Of a DNA stretch of 64,000 nucleotides, positions 55,779 through 64,000 are shown piece by piece. Within the stretch, counting starts at the first letter, position 1. Every line of letters starts with the position of its first letter. The DNA comes from Candidatus Symbiobacter mobilis CR. Its GTDB lineage: Bacteria > Pseudomonadota > Gammaproteobacteria > Burkholderiales > Burkholderiaceae_C. The position numbers and the translations under genes are program-made. Under the pieces are notes generated by a model. The model was not told where the DNA came from. It did no database searches and was given only the letters and a program-made list of their open reading frames with translations. Where the stretch lies: NCBI RefSeq assembly GCF_000477435.1, contig NC_022576.1:620001-684000 (forward strand), read 5' to 3'.

Positions 55779-56354
55779 ATGCCTCTGGATTCCTCCCCCA
55801 TCTGCGTTCCTTCCTCCCTCCGCATTGAAGCCCTGCTGGCTAGCCTTCGACCGAACGTTGTCCAGTCGATCCAGGCTTACCGGGTGCATGAGCTTGAAGA
55901 GGTTGCCAGGACGGCGGGTCATCGCTTCCTCCGCGCCAATCTTGCGACTGCGCAAAGCAAGCAAGAAGTTTTCGACGTCCTTTGTCAGCAATTTGGGCTG
56001 GGCGCGACGGCATGCAAGAATTTCGATGCCTTGCATGACAGCCTCAGCGACGGCACGCTCAAGACGGCCGGCTACCTCGGGTTCATCATCGTGTTGGAGC
56101 ATCTTCCTTGTCATGCGAAATTCGACAAGGAAGCACGTGAGCAACTGCTGGACACCTTCCGGGACGCCGCAGAACACTGGGGCGAGAAAAAGGTGCCCTT
56201 CCGCTGCTTCTATTCCTTTTCCGTCGCGCTGCCCGCTGCAGGCGCACGGGGCGCGGATGCCGATGCCGATGCACCGGCGGCTGCCCGCCTACTGGATGTG
56301 TCTTTGCATGCACTGCGGATGAGCAGCCCTTTCAACCCGAACCTTTGGTCGTAG
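55779..56354 (+). CDS. Barstar-like (ribonuclease inhibitor) protein
   Basis: The ATG at 55779 gives 191 residues. The middle (KQEVFDVLCQQFGLGATA, KNFDALHDSLSDG, GYLGFIIVLEHLP) follows the barstar fold, in which the FDAL-D-L segment faces the RNase active site. An N-terminal ~45-residue extension and an Ala/Asp-rich insert near residue 160 are not typical. Barstar-like proteins inhibit guanyl-specific RNases or act as immunity proteins; no barnase-like gene is seen nearby. The 3' end overlaps ksgA, on the other strand, by 23 bp. Confidence 0.75.
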   Translation: MPLDSSPICVPSSLRIEALLASLRPNVVQSIQAYRVHELEEVARTAGHRFLRANLATAQSKQEVFDVLCQQFGLGATACKNFDALHDSLSDGTLKTAGYLGFIIVLEHLPCHAKFDKEAREQLLDTFRDAAEHWGEKKVPFRCFYSFSVALPAAGARGADADADAPAAARLLDVSLHALRMSSPFNPNLWS

Positions 56355-57195
56355 CAAAACCTGGGCTGCTCGCTACCTGCTGCGCGAGAGCCAGGTATTC
56401 CTCCACGCCAATCTCTTCCGCCCGGCGTTGCAGGTTGATTGGGGCCTGCACGCCGTTTGCCGTCAGCCATGTTCCCAGGCCATGCCGCAAGATCTTGCGG
56501 CGCTGGGCAAAAGCCACGCGCAAGAGGGCTTCCAGGGCTTCCTGTTGTGCGGGCGGCGGGCGGTTGGGTAGTGGGATCATGCGTACCACGGCGCTGTGTA
56601 CCCGTGGTGGCGGGTAGAAACTCTCTGGAGCCACGTCGAGCAATCGCTCGATCTCGTAGTGCGCTTGCAGCATTACGCTCAGGCGGGAGTACTCCGCAGT
56701 GCATGGCACAGCCACCATCCGTTCGACGACTTCCCGCTGCAACATGCAGTGCTGATCCTGGATGGCATCAATGTGACGCAACAGATGAAAAAGGATTGGT
56801 GAGGACAGGTTGTAGGGCAGATTGCCCACGATGCGCAAGTTCTTTCCATCGCCTTGCGCCGATTGCGCCATGGCCGTGAAGTCCACCTGCAACACATCGG
56901 CTTCGACGACGTGCCACCTCGGCTGCGACGACCGCAAACGCTGCGCCAGGTCCCGGTCGATTTCGACGACGGTCAGCCCCAGAGCACGTTCGGCGATGGG
57001 TTCGGACAGGGCACCAAGCCCGGGGCCGATTTCGACGAGGTATTCCCCAGGTTGGGGATCAATGGCATCGACGATGGCATCGACCACTGCGCCATCGACC
57101 AGAAAGTGCTGGCCGAAGCGCTTGCGTGCGATGTGTCCCCGGCAAGAATGAGGCGGATTGCACGACCCCGACAGGGATCCCGGAACCTTCGTCAT
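56332..57195 (-). CDS. rsmA: 16S rRNA dimethyladenosine transferase
   Basis: This 287-residue KsgA protein has the RKRFGQHFL start of the conserved core, VEIGPGLGALSEPI (SAM motif), VVEIDRDL, NLPYNLSSPILFHLL and FYPPPRVHSAVV. It dimethylates A1518 and A1519 of 16S rRNA late in 30S assembly. The ATG at 57195 overlaps the surA stop (ATGA), so it is translated with surA. In many genomes pdxA lies between surA and ksgA; it is absent here. Confidence 0.96.
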   Translation of the reverse strand: MTKVPGSLSGSCNPPHSCRGHIARKRFGQHFLVDGAVVDAIVDAIDPQPGEYLVEIGPGLGALSEPIAERALGLTVVEIDRDLAQRLRSSQPRWHVVEADVLQVDFTAMAQSAQGDGKNLRIVGNLPYNLSSPILFHLLRHIDAIQDQHCMLQREVVERMVAVPCTAEYSRLSVMLQAHYEIERLLDVAPESFYPPPRVHSAVVRMIPLPNRPPPAQQEALEALLRVAFAQRRKILRHGLGTWLTANGVQAPINLQRRAEEIGVEEYLALAQQVASSPGFATTKGSG

Positions 57196-58562
57196 TCCGG
57201 AGCCTGCCGGTATTCGACATAGGCTTTGGCGCGCTGCGCCTGGTTCCACGTCTTGTAGGCTTCTTCCAGCTTGAGGGCGCGCACTGTGGCGCGTACCGCT
57301 TCCCGGTACTGCGCGGGGGGCATGGTTACGCGGCGGCGGTCGAGAAGCTGAATCAGATGCACTCCGAAGCGGGAAATGACAGGCTCGCTGAGCGCGCCGG
57401 GTTCCAGTTGTTCGATGATGGCCTCGAATTCCGGGACGAAAACTCCCGGCCCGGCCCACCCCAAATCGCCCCCCTGGGCTGCACTGGCGTCATGGGAAAG
57501 ATCCTTGGCCACCTTGGCAAAGTCGATGCGACCAGCCAGGATCTGGCGTCGAAGCTCGGTCAGCCGCGAACGGGCGTCGGCTTCGCTCACGCTGGTCGAG
57601 GGGCGCAACAGGATATGCCGGGTATGGTGTTCCACGCTCCAGGGGGCAGGCAAGGCAGGGTTGGTTTTTTCCAGCACCTTGAGGATATGGAAACCTGCGC
57701 CGGACTGCACCAGCTCGCACACCTCCCCCTGCGCGCAATGCCGCACGGCATGGACGAATGCAGCCGGGTAGCGGTCGGCAGTGCGTACCCCCAAATCTTC
57801 CGCAGCAATGCGCAGCGTGGCATTGGAGAGCGTCGTAGCCAGCGTCGATAGCGCCTCTCCCTTGCTGGCATGGTTTCGCAGTGCTTCGGCCAGGGTGCGC
57901 AGTTTGTCGACATCGGCAGGACTAGCTCCATCAGGAACCGGCACGACGAGCTGTTCCAGATGCAGCCGCAATTTGGACAAATCCGGCGCTTGTTCTTGCT
58001 GCTGCAAATGGTTGTCGATGTCCAGCTCGGAGACGGTGACGCGAGCGATCACCTCCTTTTCCCGCAGGCGCTGCAACAGCAATTGCTCACGCAGTTGGCT
58101 GCGAAACCGATCCAGCCCCATCCCTTCGGCGACGACGCGGCGGCGCAGCTCTGCAACATTGGTTTGGTTTTGGGATGCAATGGTGCGTTCGGCTTCGTCA
58201 ACCGCCGCTTCTTCCACCCGAATCCCCAGTTCCTGCGCAAGTTGCAATTGCCACCGTCGTTGGATCAGCCCTTCGAGCACGTCGGAGCGGAAGGTTTTTT
58301 CATCCGGAACGGGGCGGCGTTGCACCGCCAGTTGTTGCAGCACACGCTGGGCTTCGCGTTGCACGTCGGTGAGGGTGATTGGCTCCGAATTGACGAGCGC
58401 GACGATGTAGTCGATAGGGCGCTGGGGCCCGGACTCGCCATCAAGCGAAGCACTCCACGCCAAGGTGAGTGTCTGCGCGTGAACGCTGACGATGGCGCCG
58501 ACGAACATCGCCAGCAGGGAAGAAAAGGAAGATAGGGAAGAACGCGGAAATAGCAAGGGCAT
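57192..58562 (-). CDS. surA: Periplasmic chaperone SurA
   Basis: This 456-residue protein has an N-terminal signal peptide (SSLLAMFVGAIVSVHAQ), the SurA N-terminal domain (YIVALVNSEPITLTDVQRE) and two parvulin-type domains (LEQLVVPVPDGAS to FHILKVLE; RHILLRPS to GVHLIQLLDRR). It folds outer-membrane porins and LptD. It lies between lptD and ksgA in one transcript, four bases after lptD. Confidence 0.95.
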   Translation of the reverse strand: MPLLFPRSSLSSFSSLLAMFVGAIVSVHAQTLTLAWSASLDGESGPQRPIDYIVALVNSEPITLTDVQREAQRVLQQLAVQRRPVPDEKTFRSDVLEGLIQRRWQLQLAQELGIRVEEAAVDEAERTIASQNQTNVAELRRRVVAEGMGLDRFRSQLREQLLLQRLREKEVIARVTVSELDIDNHLQQQEQAPDLSKLRLHLEQLVVPVPDGASPADVDKLRTLAEALRNHASKGEALSTLATTLSNATLRIAAEDLGVRTADRYPAAFVHAVRHCAQGEVCELVQSGAGFHILKVLEKTNPALPAPWSVEHHTRHILLRPSTSVSEADARSRLTELRRQILAGRIDFAKVAKDLSHDASAAQGGDLGWAGPGVFVPEFEAIIEQLEPGALSEPVISRFGVHLIQLLDRRRVTMPPAQYREAVRATVRALKLEEAYKTWNQAQRAKAYVEYRQAPE

Positions 58563-58565
58563 GGA

Positions 58566-61049
58566 TTACTCGTAGTGGGAATAAAGCTGGGGAGCAGAGG
58601 AAGAGGAAGACGGAAAGGAAGAAACAGGGGAGGAATCGGAAGCCGAAGACCGAAGGCCCGTGTAACCGGGGATGTGTTCCTGCAAAGATTTCAGGGGATT
58701 GATGCCCAACCTGCCGAACCCAAAGAATTCAAGCTGAAACATCAGACGGTGGCTGACGCTCGAAGCACCGGTTTGGACCCGCTCCAGCACCACGCGCGCC
58801 AACCAGCACCGTGCCACGTGCTCGAAGCCCAGGATCGAATCGACCAATTTTCCTTCATGCATGCTGTAGTTCAGCCGCCCGACGGAATACCAGCGCGCTT
58901 CGGCTTGCTGCGCGGATTCGGCGCCCCACTGCAGGGGCCACTGCCAGCCCAGATCTACCTGTTCGCTCGACTCGCGCTGGAAGCGGTAGGCGGCGGAAAG
59001 GGTGTGGTACGTCCTGGGGCTGTAGGAGCCATGCAGGGTCGTCCGTATGGAACTGTCGGTTTTGGGGTTGAATTGCATCGTCCCCTCGAAGCCCCAGTGT
59101 TCGTTCCAATGGATCGAACCACCCCACAGTACGTCGCTGATCCGATCGACCACAGGCGATTCGCCGGGGAGCGTCACGTTCTGGTCACGCAAGCGCAACC
59201 GCTGGGCCACGCCAAAGCTCGCGGCCTCGGCACCTGTGGCTGGGTCCAGCCAGCGTGTGGTCAGCCCCAGGGTCAGCAAGTTGCTGTCGGAGATGCGATC
59301 ATTCCCCACGAAGGCGTTGGTCGAGTAGATGGAGGAGAGGTTGAAATCCCTCGCGCCCGTGTCATAGACGGGCAGAGCGTGTTGATCCCGGAATGGGGTG
59401 AAAACGTAAAAGGCGCGAGGCTCCAGCGTCTGGAGCAATTCCCGCCCGAACAGCGACGCATCGCGCTCGAATACCACCGTGCCATCAAGGCTGAAAGTGG
59501 GAACGATACGGGTGGCAGTGCGTTGCCCATCCGCCTGGGGGGTATCGAAGCGGTATCGCGTCGCATGCCATTGCATGGTCGGCAGCAAGGAGAGGGCAGA
59601 CACCGACAGCGGATACCCCAGCGTGGCAATGCCTAGCGAACGCCAGGCATTGCTTTGGCCGGTCAGGGTCTCGTCGGACTGGAACCGTGTGTGTTCCGCC
59701 AGCAGGGAAACGTTCAGCCCGTTGCCCATCTCCCGGTGGTATCGGCTCTGGAGTTGCGGCAGCCTGTCGTAGGGCGGGACGATCGGCGCCGATGCATCTT
59801 GCAGCGTCTGCCAGCGCAGTGCCTGCACCCGGTGCGAAACATCTCCCTGTGTCCAGGAGAGGGTTGCTTCGCTTGCCAACAAACGCTGAAAAAGCAGCGT
59901 GTCTGCACGCGGAAAGTCGCGCCAGTAGTCATCGTCGCTCACGCGGCGCAACTGCAAGCGCAAGTGCAGCGGGGAATCCCCCCACGCAGTCCACGGGTTG
60001 TTCCAGCGGGCTGTGTGGACGGTGTCGAGTCCCCAGCGGCTCTGGTCTCGCAGGGAGTCCGAAGGCATCCAATCCAGGCGCACCGTGCCGTCGTGGCTCG
60101 GTTCGAGGTACCGGAATTCGCTGCCGAGCATCACCCCCCTCTTGGTCATCACCGTGGGGGTCAGGGTGGCATCGCGGTTGGGCGCGATATTCCAGTAGTA
60201 GGGCACGGAAAGGGAGTAGCCATCGACATTGTCGATACCGACGGTCGGTGGCAATACGCCGGATTTGCGCTGGTTGCCGAGAGGAAAACTCAAGTACGGC
60301 ACTGGCAATAGAGGCACGCCCAAGAAACGCAGCACGGCATTGCGGGCTGTCCCCTCGTTCTGCTGGCGGTCAAGATCGATCCAGTCTGCGCGCAATTCCC
60401 AATCGGGTTCCCCACCTTTCCCCATACCTGCTGCCGTGCTAGTCGGGCAGGGGCAGGTGGTGTATTGCGCACCCTGTATGCGGATGTGGTCGGCACCGAG
60501 AAAGTCGATTCGCTGCGCGTGCCCGTGTGCATCGTTGCGCAGCAAGTGGTACGAGGGCTTTTCGAAGAAGCCTGTCCGGGTACCGAGTTGCATCGACCAT
60601 CGAGGCCCAGCGAATCGATCCCCCGCCTTCCACACCCGCACCGACCCCACCGCCTGCGCCTGGTCGTTGTCGGCACGGTATTCCAGCTTATCGGCATGGA
60701 CGACGAGATCGCCCTGGGAGAGGCGCGCATCGCCTTCGATGCTGACGTGCTGATCGACCACGCCGTGTACCCGCTGCCCGGAAACGAAGAGAGGCAAGGG
60801 TTCGGGCGAGGGAGCACGTTCCCCCAGTGCCGGGCTGGAACGAAGCTCGCCACGGTCTTGCGCCACAGTTCCCTGCACCTTGGTTCCCGGTGCAATGGTT
60901 CCCGGTGCAATGGTTCCCTGCGCAGCGGTTTCTTGTGCAATAGCCGCAGTGCGCGACAGCAGCAAGACAACACCCATGGCCACCGCCCGCAAGCGCTGGC
61001 CATGCGGGGGAACTTCAACGAGCCTGGCACCCTGACGGGGACAATCCAT
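58566..61049 (-). CDS. lptD: LPS-assembly protein LptD
   Basis: This 827-residue outer-membrane protein has a signal-like N-terminus, an OstA-like jelly-roll domain (VVHADKLEYRADNDQAQAVG), CxC near YTTCPCPT, LPVPYLSFPLGNQRKSGVLPP-type motif, and a C-terminal beta-barrel ending in aromatic LYSHYE. It inserts LPS into the outer leaflet with LptE. A Thr/Gly/Pro repeat encoded by 15-bp tandem units lies just after the signal peptide. It heads the lptD-surA-rsmA transcript and is divergent from the amgK-type kinase. Confidence 0.95.
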   Translation of the reverse strand: MDCPRQGARLVEVPPHGQRLRAVAMGVVLLLSRTAAIAQETAAQGTIAPGTIAPGTKVQGTVAQDRGELRSSPALGERAPSPEPLPLFVSGQRVHGVVDQHVSIEGDARLSQGDLVVHADKLEYRADNDQAQAVGSVRVWKAGDRFAGPRWSMQLGTRTGFFEKPSYHLLRNDAHGHAQRIDFLGADHIRIQGAQYTTCPCPTSTAAGMGKGGEPDWELRADWIDLDRQQNEGTARNAVLRFLGVPLLPVPYLSFPLGNQRKSGVLPPTVGIDNVDGYSLSVPYYWNIAPNRDATLTPTVMTKRGVMLGSEFRYLEPSHDGTVRLDWMPSDSLRDQSRWGLDTVHTARWNNPWTAWGDSPLHLRLQLRRVSDDDYWRDFPRADTLLFQRLLASEATLSWTQGDVSHRVQALRWQTLQDASAPIVPPYDRLPQLQSRYHREMGNGLNVSLLAEHTRFQSDETLTGQSNAWRSLGIATLGYPLSVSALSLLPTMQWHATRYRFDTPQADGQRTATRIVPTFSLDGTVVFERDASLFGRELLQTLEPRAFYVFTPFRDQHALPVYDTGARDFNLSSIYSTNAFVGNDRISDSNLLTLGLTTRWLDPATGAEAASFGVAQRLRLRDQNVTLPGESPVVDRISDVLWGGSIHWNEHWGFEGTMQFNPKTDSSIRTTLHGSYSPRTYHTLSAAYRFQRESSEQVDLGWQWPLQWGAESAQQAEARWYSVGRLNYSMHEGKLVDSILGFEHVARCWLARVVLERVQTGASSVSHRLMFQLEFFGFGRLGINPLKSLQEHIPGYTGLRSSASDSSPVSSFPSSSSSAPQLYSHYE
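60867..60941. repeat. 15-bp tandem repeat in the lptD 5' region
   Basis: Five 15-bp units, two identical (GGTTCCCGGTGCAAT at 60882-60896 and 60897-60911) and three degenerate, encode repeated GTIAP/GTKVQ-like residues near the LptD N-terminus. Unit number could vary by slippage. Confidence 0.8.
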
Positions 61050-61138
61050 GGGGGGAAGAAAGGGGCCAAGCTATCCCAACCCCCACACCGAAGAACGCTT
61101 GTGCAAGCAAAAAAGTCAACTGGGAAAAAGGATTATCC

Positions 61139-62266
61139 ATGAGCACTGCCCACGGCGAAGGCGCGCCACATTGCATCGACTGGCCCAGCGCGCAACGCCA
61201 GTCTGCCTTCCTGGCGTGGTTGCAATCGTTGCCCGCTGCCTTGGGGTTGGAGCCTGCCAGCCTGCGCATGGCCAGTGCCGACGCCAGCTTTCGGCGGTAT
61301 TTCCGCATCGATGCCGCGCAGACGAGCTACATCGTCATGGATGCCCCGCCGGATCGGGAGGACTGCGCTCCCTTCGTCCAGGTGGAACAACTGATGCGCG
61401 AGGCCGGATTGCGCGTTCCGCAAGTGCTGGATTGGGATCGAACCCACGGCTTTCTGCTGCTGAGTGACCTGGGCACGACGACGATGATGCAGGCGCTCGA
61501 TACCCAACAACCCGATAGGAATGTGTGGATGTACGACCGCGCCATCGACGCGCTCATCGCCTGGCAATGCGCAAGCCGTAGTGGCGTGCTCCCCCCCTAT
61601 GACCGCGCTTACCTGCACCGCGAGCTGTCGCTCTTTCCAGACTGGTACTTGGCACGGCACCGGCAGATCGTGCTGGACGATGCGCAACGCAACGCATTGC
61701 ATGCGATGTTCGACGCTATCGTCACGGAAAACCTCTCCTGGCCATCGGTCTACGTACACCGTGACTTCATGCCACGCAACCTGATGCTGCCGGGCGACAC
61801 CGATGAACGCCTGGGCGTGCTCGATTTTCAGGATGCCATGCATGGCCCCATCGTCTACGACATCGCCAGCCTTGTTCGCGATGCCTTTTTGAGCTGGGAC
61901 GACGCCTTTTGCGTGGACATCGTCCGCCGCTACTGGTTGACTGCCCGACAGCACGGGCTGCCCGTGGGGGACGATGTCGATGCCTTCGACCGTGGGGTAC
62001 GGTGGATGGGCCTTCAGCGGCACCTCAAGGTCGCCGGCATTTTTGCGCGGCTGACGCTGCGCGACGGCAAACCGCGCTACCTGGCCGATACGCCGAGGTT
62101 CATCGCATACATCCGTGACACCTGCCGCCGTTACCGCGAACTGGATACGCTGCTGCGTTGCATCGACGAGTGGGAGCAGCGCGCTGTCAATGAGGCGAGG
62201 CATCGTGATGAATGGCGAGCTTGTCCACCGCTCGGGCAAAGGCATCGACCCGCGCCCAGTCGGTGA
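61139..62266 (+). CDS. amgK: N-acetylmuramate/N-acetylglucosamine 1-kinase (AmgK-type)
   Basis: This 375-residue APH-fold kinase has SADASFRRYFRI, the catalytic VYVHRDFMPRNLML and the metal-binding VLDFQDAMHGPIVYD. It lies divergently beside lptD, as AmgK does in many betaproteobacteria and pseudomonads, where it phosphorylates recycled MurNAc for the MurU pathway. murU, which usually follows, is not here. The C-terminal ~27 residues overlap the convergent hemG gene by 80 bp; the length is slightly above the usual ~340. Confidence 0.88.
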   Translation: MSTAHGEGAPHCIDWPSAQRQSAFLAWLQSLPAALGLEPASLRMASADASFRRYFRIDAAQTSYIVMDAPPDREDCAPFVQVEQLMREAGLRVPQVLDWDRTHGFLLLSDLGTTTMMQALDTQQPDRNVWMYDRAIDALIAWQCASRSGVLPPYDRAYLHRELSLFPDWYLARHRQIVLDDAQRNALHAMFDAIVTENLSWPSVYVHRDFMPRNLMLPGDTDERLGVLDFQDAMHGPIVYDIASLVRDAFLSWDDAFCVDIVRRYWLTARQHGLPVGDDVDAFDRGVRWMGLQRHLKVAGIFARLTLRDGKPRYLADTPRFIAYIRDTCRRYRELDTLLRCIDEWEQRAVNEARHRDEWRACPPLGQRHRPAPSR

Positions 62267-62741
62267 ACTCGACCACTGCCTTGGGATCCGTCGGGCCGTG
62301 GGTCAACAGCATGATGCCCCGGATGATCTGCCGATCCCAGAACGGGTACCGGGGGTAATCCAGCTTGCCTGCAAAGACGTCGACCAAAGCCGGTGTCCAC
62401 CCCATTCGACGCAACAACTTCTTGGTATACGGGTTGGTTGCGGGTGTATTTTTTCCAGGCTTGCGTGCAACGACGTTCACGCTAAACAACGCCGTGGGGC
62501 GTTGCTGCAGCACGTCCTTGTAGGTTTGCAGAAACTCAAGCACTTCGGGACGATGGTGGCCGTACCGGATACTCGCTCCCACGACGATGCGGTCGAAATG
62601 CAGGAGAGCCATATCCCGGAGCAAAGGCAGCAAGGGAACCAGCGTAACGGCGTGGCCGCGTTCCGTCAGCACGGTATCGATTCGCTGACATATCCGCATG
62701 GTGTGACCATCCGTGGTCGAGTAGACGATGAGCGTTTTCAT
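62187..62741 (-). CDS. hemG: Protoporphyrinogen oxidase HemG (flavodoxin-like)
   Basis: This 184-residue flavodoxin-fold protein has the FMN phosphate loop VYSTTDGHTMRI, DRIVVGASIRYGHH, and the HemG-type insert and KPGKNTPATNPYTKKLL. It converts protoporphyrinogen IX to protoporphyrin IX using respiratory quinones. HemG is the oxygen-independent type, more usual in gammaproteobacteria. Its 3' end overlaps amgK by 80 bp, and its start overlaps the longest version of the next gene by 14 bp. Confidence 0.9.
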   Translation of the reverse strand: MKTLIVYSTTDGHTMRICQRIDTVLTERGHAVTLVPLLPLLRDMALLHFDRIVVGASIRYGHHRPEVLEFLQTYKDVLQQRPTALFSVNVVARKPGKNTPATNPYTKKLLRRMGWTPALVDVFAGKLDYPRYPFWDRQIIRGIMLLTHGPTDPKAVVEFTDWARVDAFARAVDKLAIHHDASPH

Positions 62742-63762
62742 GAAGTTGCGTAGAAATGAGAGCAGGGGTCATAGCAACAGGGGTGCCGAGGGCGTGGGCG
62801 ATTCCCGCATCCGTCGAATCTTTCCCGTTGATCTTACGCACGGGCCGCAGTCGTGTGGGCCGCAGTGGCACTGGTTGCAGTGGATATGCCTATGCCCGGT
62901 TCGTTCCCTGGTGGTTCGCCTGCTAGGGATGTTCCTCGTCGTTGGCACGGTGGGGATGGCGCACGCTTGCCCGGCGTTTTTTCTGCGCGTGCCGCAGGTG
63001 TCGCGTGCGCTGTGCCAGCAGGCAGCCTTGGTTCCCAGCGGGGCCACTAGCGTGCTGGGACAGCCTTTGTTGGTGCGTGATGTCGCAGCATCTCCGGCGC
63101 AGTGGCGCGTGCTGGTGCTGGGGGGGATCCATGGGGACGAGTTCTCTTCGGCATCACTGGTCTTTCACTGGATTGGCATGGCTTTGCGGGATCCCTTGGA
63201 TACGCACTGGCGCTTCCTTCCCGTGTTGAACCCGGATGGCATGTTGCGCAGGCCGGCCACCCGAGTCAACGCCCATGGCGTGGACCTCAATCGCAATTTC
63301 GCCACCCCGGACTGGGTCCGGGAAGCGCCCCTGTATTGGGAGCGGCGCACCCGCAAAGACCCCCGGCGCTGGCCTGGCTCCGCCCCCTTGAGCGAGCCGG
63401 AATCCCGCTACCTTGCCGAGCAGATTCGCACCTTTGCTCCCGATCTCGTCGTCAGCGTGCATGCTCCCTACGGTGTGCTGGACTTTGACGGCCCCTTGCG
63501 CCCTCCCACCCGGCTGGGGCGCCTCTACCTCGACCGGGTTGGGGTATTCCCCGGTTCCCTGGGGCATTACTGCGGTCTGCAACAAGGCATTCCTGTCGTC
63601 ACCGTGGAACTGCCCAACGCGCTGCGTGCGCCGCCCCCGGCGGAAATGCGCAGGATGTGGGGGGATCTGCAACGCTGGATGCAGAACACCTTGCCGCGCC
63701 CTGCTTCCAAGACGACGGGAGCTTCTGCTCCACAGTCCGCGCCGGTGTCTGGATTGCACTGA
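62728..63762 (+). CDS. M14-family zinc carboxypeptidase/amidase (MpaA-like)
   Basis: The longest frame has 344 residues, but its start overlaps hemG; a start near the membrane/signal segment LLGMFLVVGTVGMAHA (~65-80) is more likely. The M14 core is clear: zinc-binding GGIHGDE (His, Glu), PVLNPDGM, substrate-binding RVNAHGVDLNRNFATP, the third zinc ligand His in SVHAPYGVLDFDG and catalytic Glu in VTVELPNA. The plan resembles murein peptide amidase MpaA, which releases D-glutamyl-linked mDAP during peptidoglycan recycling, but here a signal peptide suggests periplasmic action. Confidence 0.85.
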   Translation: MSVFMKLRRNESRGHSNRGAEGVGDSRIRRIFPVDLTHGPQSCGPQWHWLQWICLCPVRSLVVRLLGMFLVVGTVGMAHACPAFFLRVPQVSRALCQQAALVPSGATSVLGQPLLVRDVAASPAQWRVLVLGGIHGDEFSSASLVFHWIGMALRDPLDTHWRFLPVLNPDGMLRRPATRVNAHGVDLNRNFATPDWVREAPLYWERRTRKDPRRWPGSAPLSEPESRYLAEQIRTFAPDLVVSVHAPYGVLDFDGPLRPPTRLGRLYLDRVGVFPGSLGHYCGLQQGIPVVTVELPNALRAPPPAEMRRMWGDLQRWMQNTLPRPASKTTGASAPQSAPVSGLH

Positions 63763-63837
63763 GGCAGGTCTTTCTTTCCGCAGGCACCCTGCGGATAATG
63801 CCTGCACGCTGTGCAAGGTGTACGTTCCGGTGCCGCC

Positions 63838-64000
63838 ATGGGAATTTCCCCGGTTTCTGCTGCTCCCTACTCCGCCATGGGCCGCTGGGCCTATGCGGGG
63901 ATGCGCGCTCAGCAGTTCGCACAGAAGTCTGCGGAGCAGCCCGACGTCTCCCCTGCCTTTTCTGCCAATCCAGAGACGACGACACCCACCCCATCCCTGT
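63838..64000 (+). CDS. Possible gene start running off the window
   Basis: An ATG at 63838 opens a frame to the window edge (54 codons seen), rich in Ala, Ser, Pro and Thr. It has no recognisable domain. Its reality and product cannot be judged from this part. Confidence 0.3.
   Translation, partial: MGISPVSAAPYSAMGRWAYAGMRAQQFAQKSAEQPDVSPAFSANPETTTPTPSL

Noticed and set aside
1..64000. CRISPR arrays, rRNA genes, prophage modules or transposases
   Set aside because: No regular spaced repeats, rRNA motifs, phage structural proteins or DDE/HUH transposase proteins were found on either strand, although REP-like hairpins are present.

Overview
The window is high-GC chromosomal DNA from a betaproteobacterium, most likely Burkholderiales and Comamonadaceae-like. 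The inference rests on gene content and order: accA-tilS-lysC-tRNA-Ser, lptD-surA-ksgA with a divergent amgK-type kinase, murA-hisG-hisD, corC-lnt, ppiB-lpxH, and a short (HisZ-dependent type) HisG. No rRNA, phage structural genes, transposase or CRISPR array was seen. No database search was possible, so family names come from motifs, lengths and neighbourhood.

Layout. 1-2518: two tandem copies of an ATPase/PD-(D/E)XK-like gene, the first cut by the window edge. 2561-5384: lolC/E, lolD and a TatD hydrolase. 5400-14493: a five-gene defence-like island. Four genes are coupled by ATGA overlaps: a PLD-SNF2 helicase, an Eco57I-like adenine methylase, a RecF/OLD-like ATPase and a TOPRIM-like small protein. 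A truncated DUF4062 gene follows. 14480-22115: housekeeping genes (EAL/HDOD regulator, ugd, ABC exporter pair, murA, hisG, hisD).

22116-39242: an accessory stretch placed where hisC would normally follow hisD. It holds a RelE-type toxin-antitoxin pair, an SDR enzyme, hipBA, a decayed HigA-like antitoxin, a FIST sensor protein, and a complete and a 5'-truncated copy of an AAA-ATPase/PD-(D/E)XK gene. These two copies form near-identical direct repeats around a ~1606-residue modular secreted protein. Mobile mystery proteins A and B (HTH and Fic), an antitoxin/PIN pair, a likely pglZ remnant and small genes complete it. Decayed fragments and REP-like hairpins are common here.

39309-64000: mostly core genes: phoH, ccmE, rlmE, yhbY, greA, lnt, corC, lpxH, ppiB, an L,D-transpeptidase and a TPR protein sharing NTF2-like tails, cysS, a DNA glycosylase, accA, tilS, lysC, tRNA-Ser(GCT), a barstar-like protein, ksgA, surA, lptD, amgK, hemG and an M14 peptidase. 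Envelope biogenesis dominates: Lol lipoprotein sorting, lipoprotein acylation, Lpt/SurA outer-membrane assembly, lipid A and peptidoglycan synthesis.

The best candidate for an undescribed system is the 5400-14493 operon. It joins a nuclease-helicase/methylase restriction-like module to an ATPase/TOPRIM pair of the kind used in abortive-infection systems.
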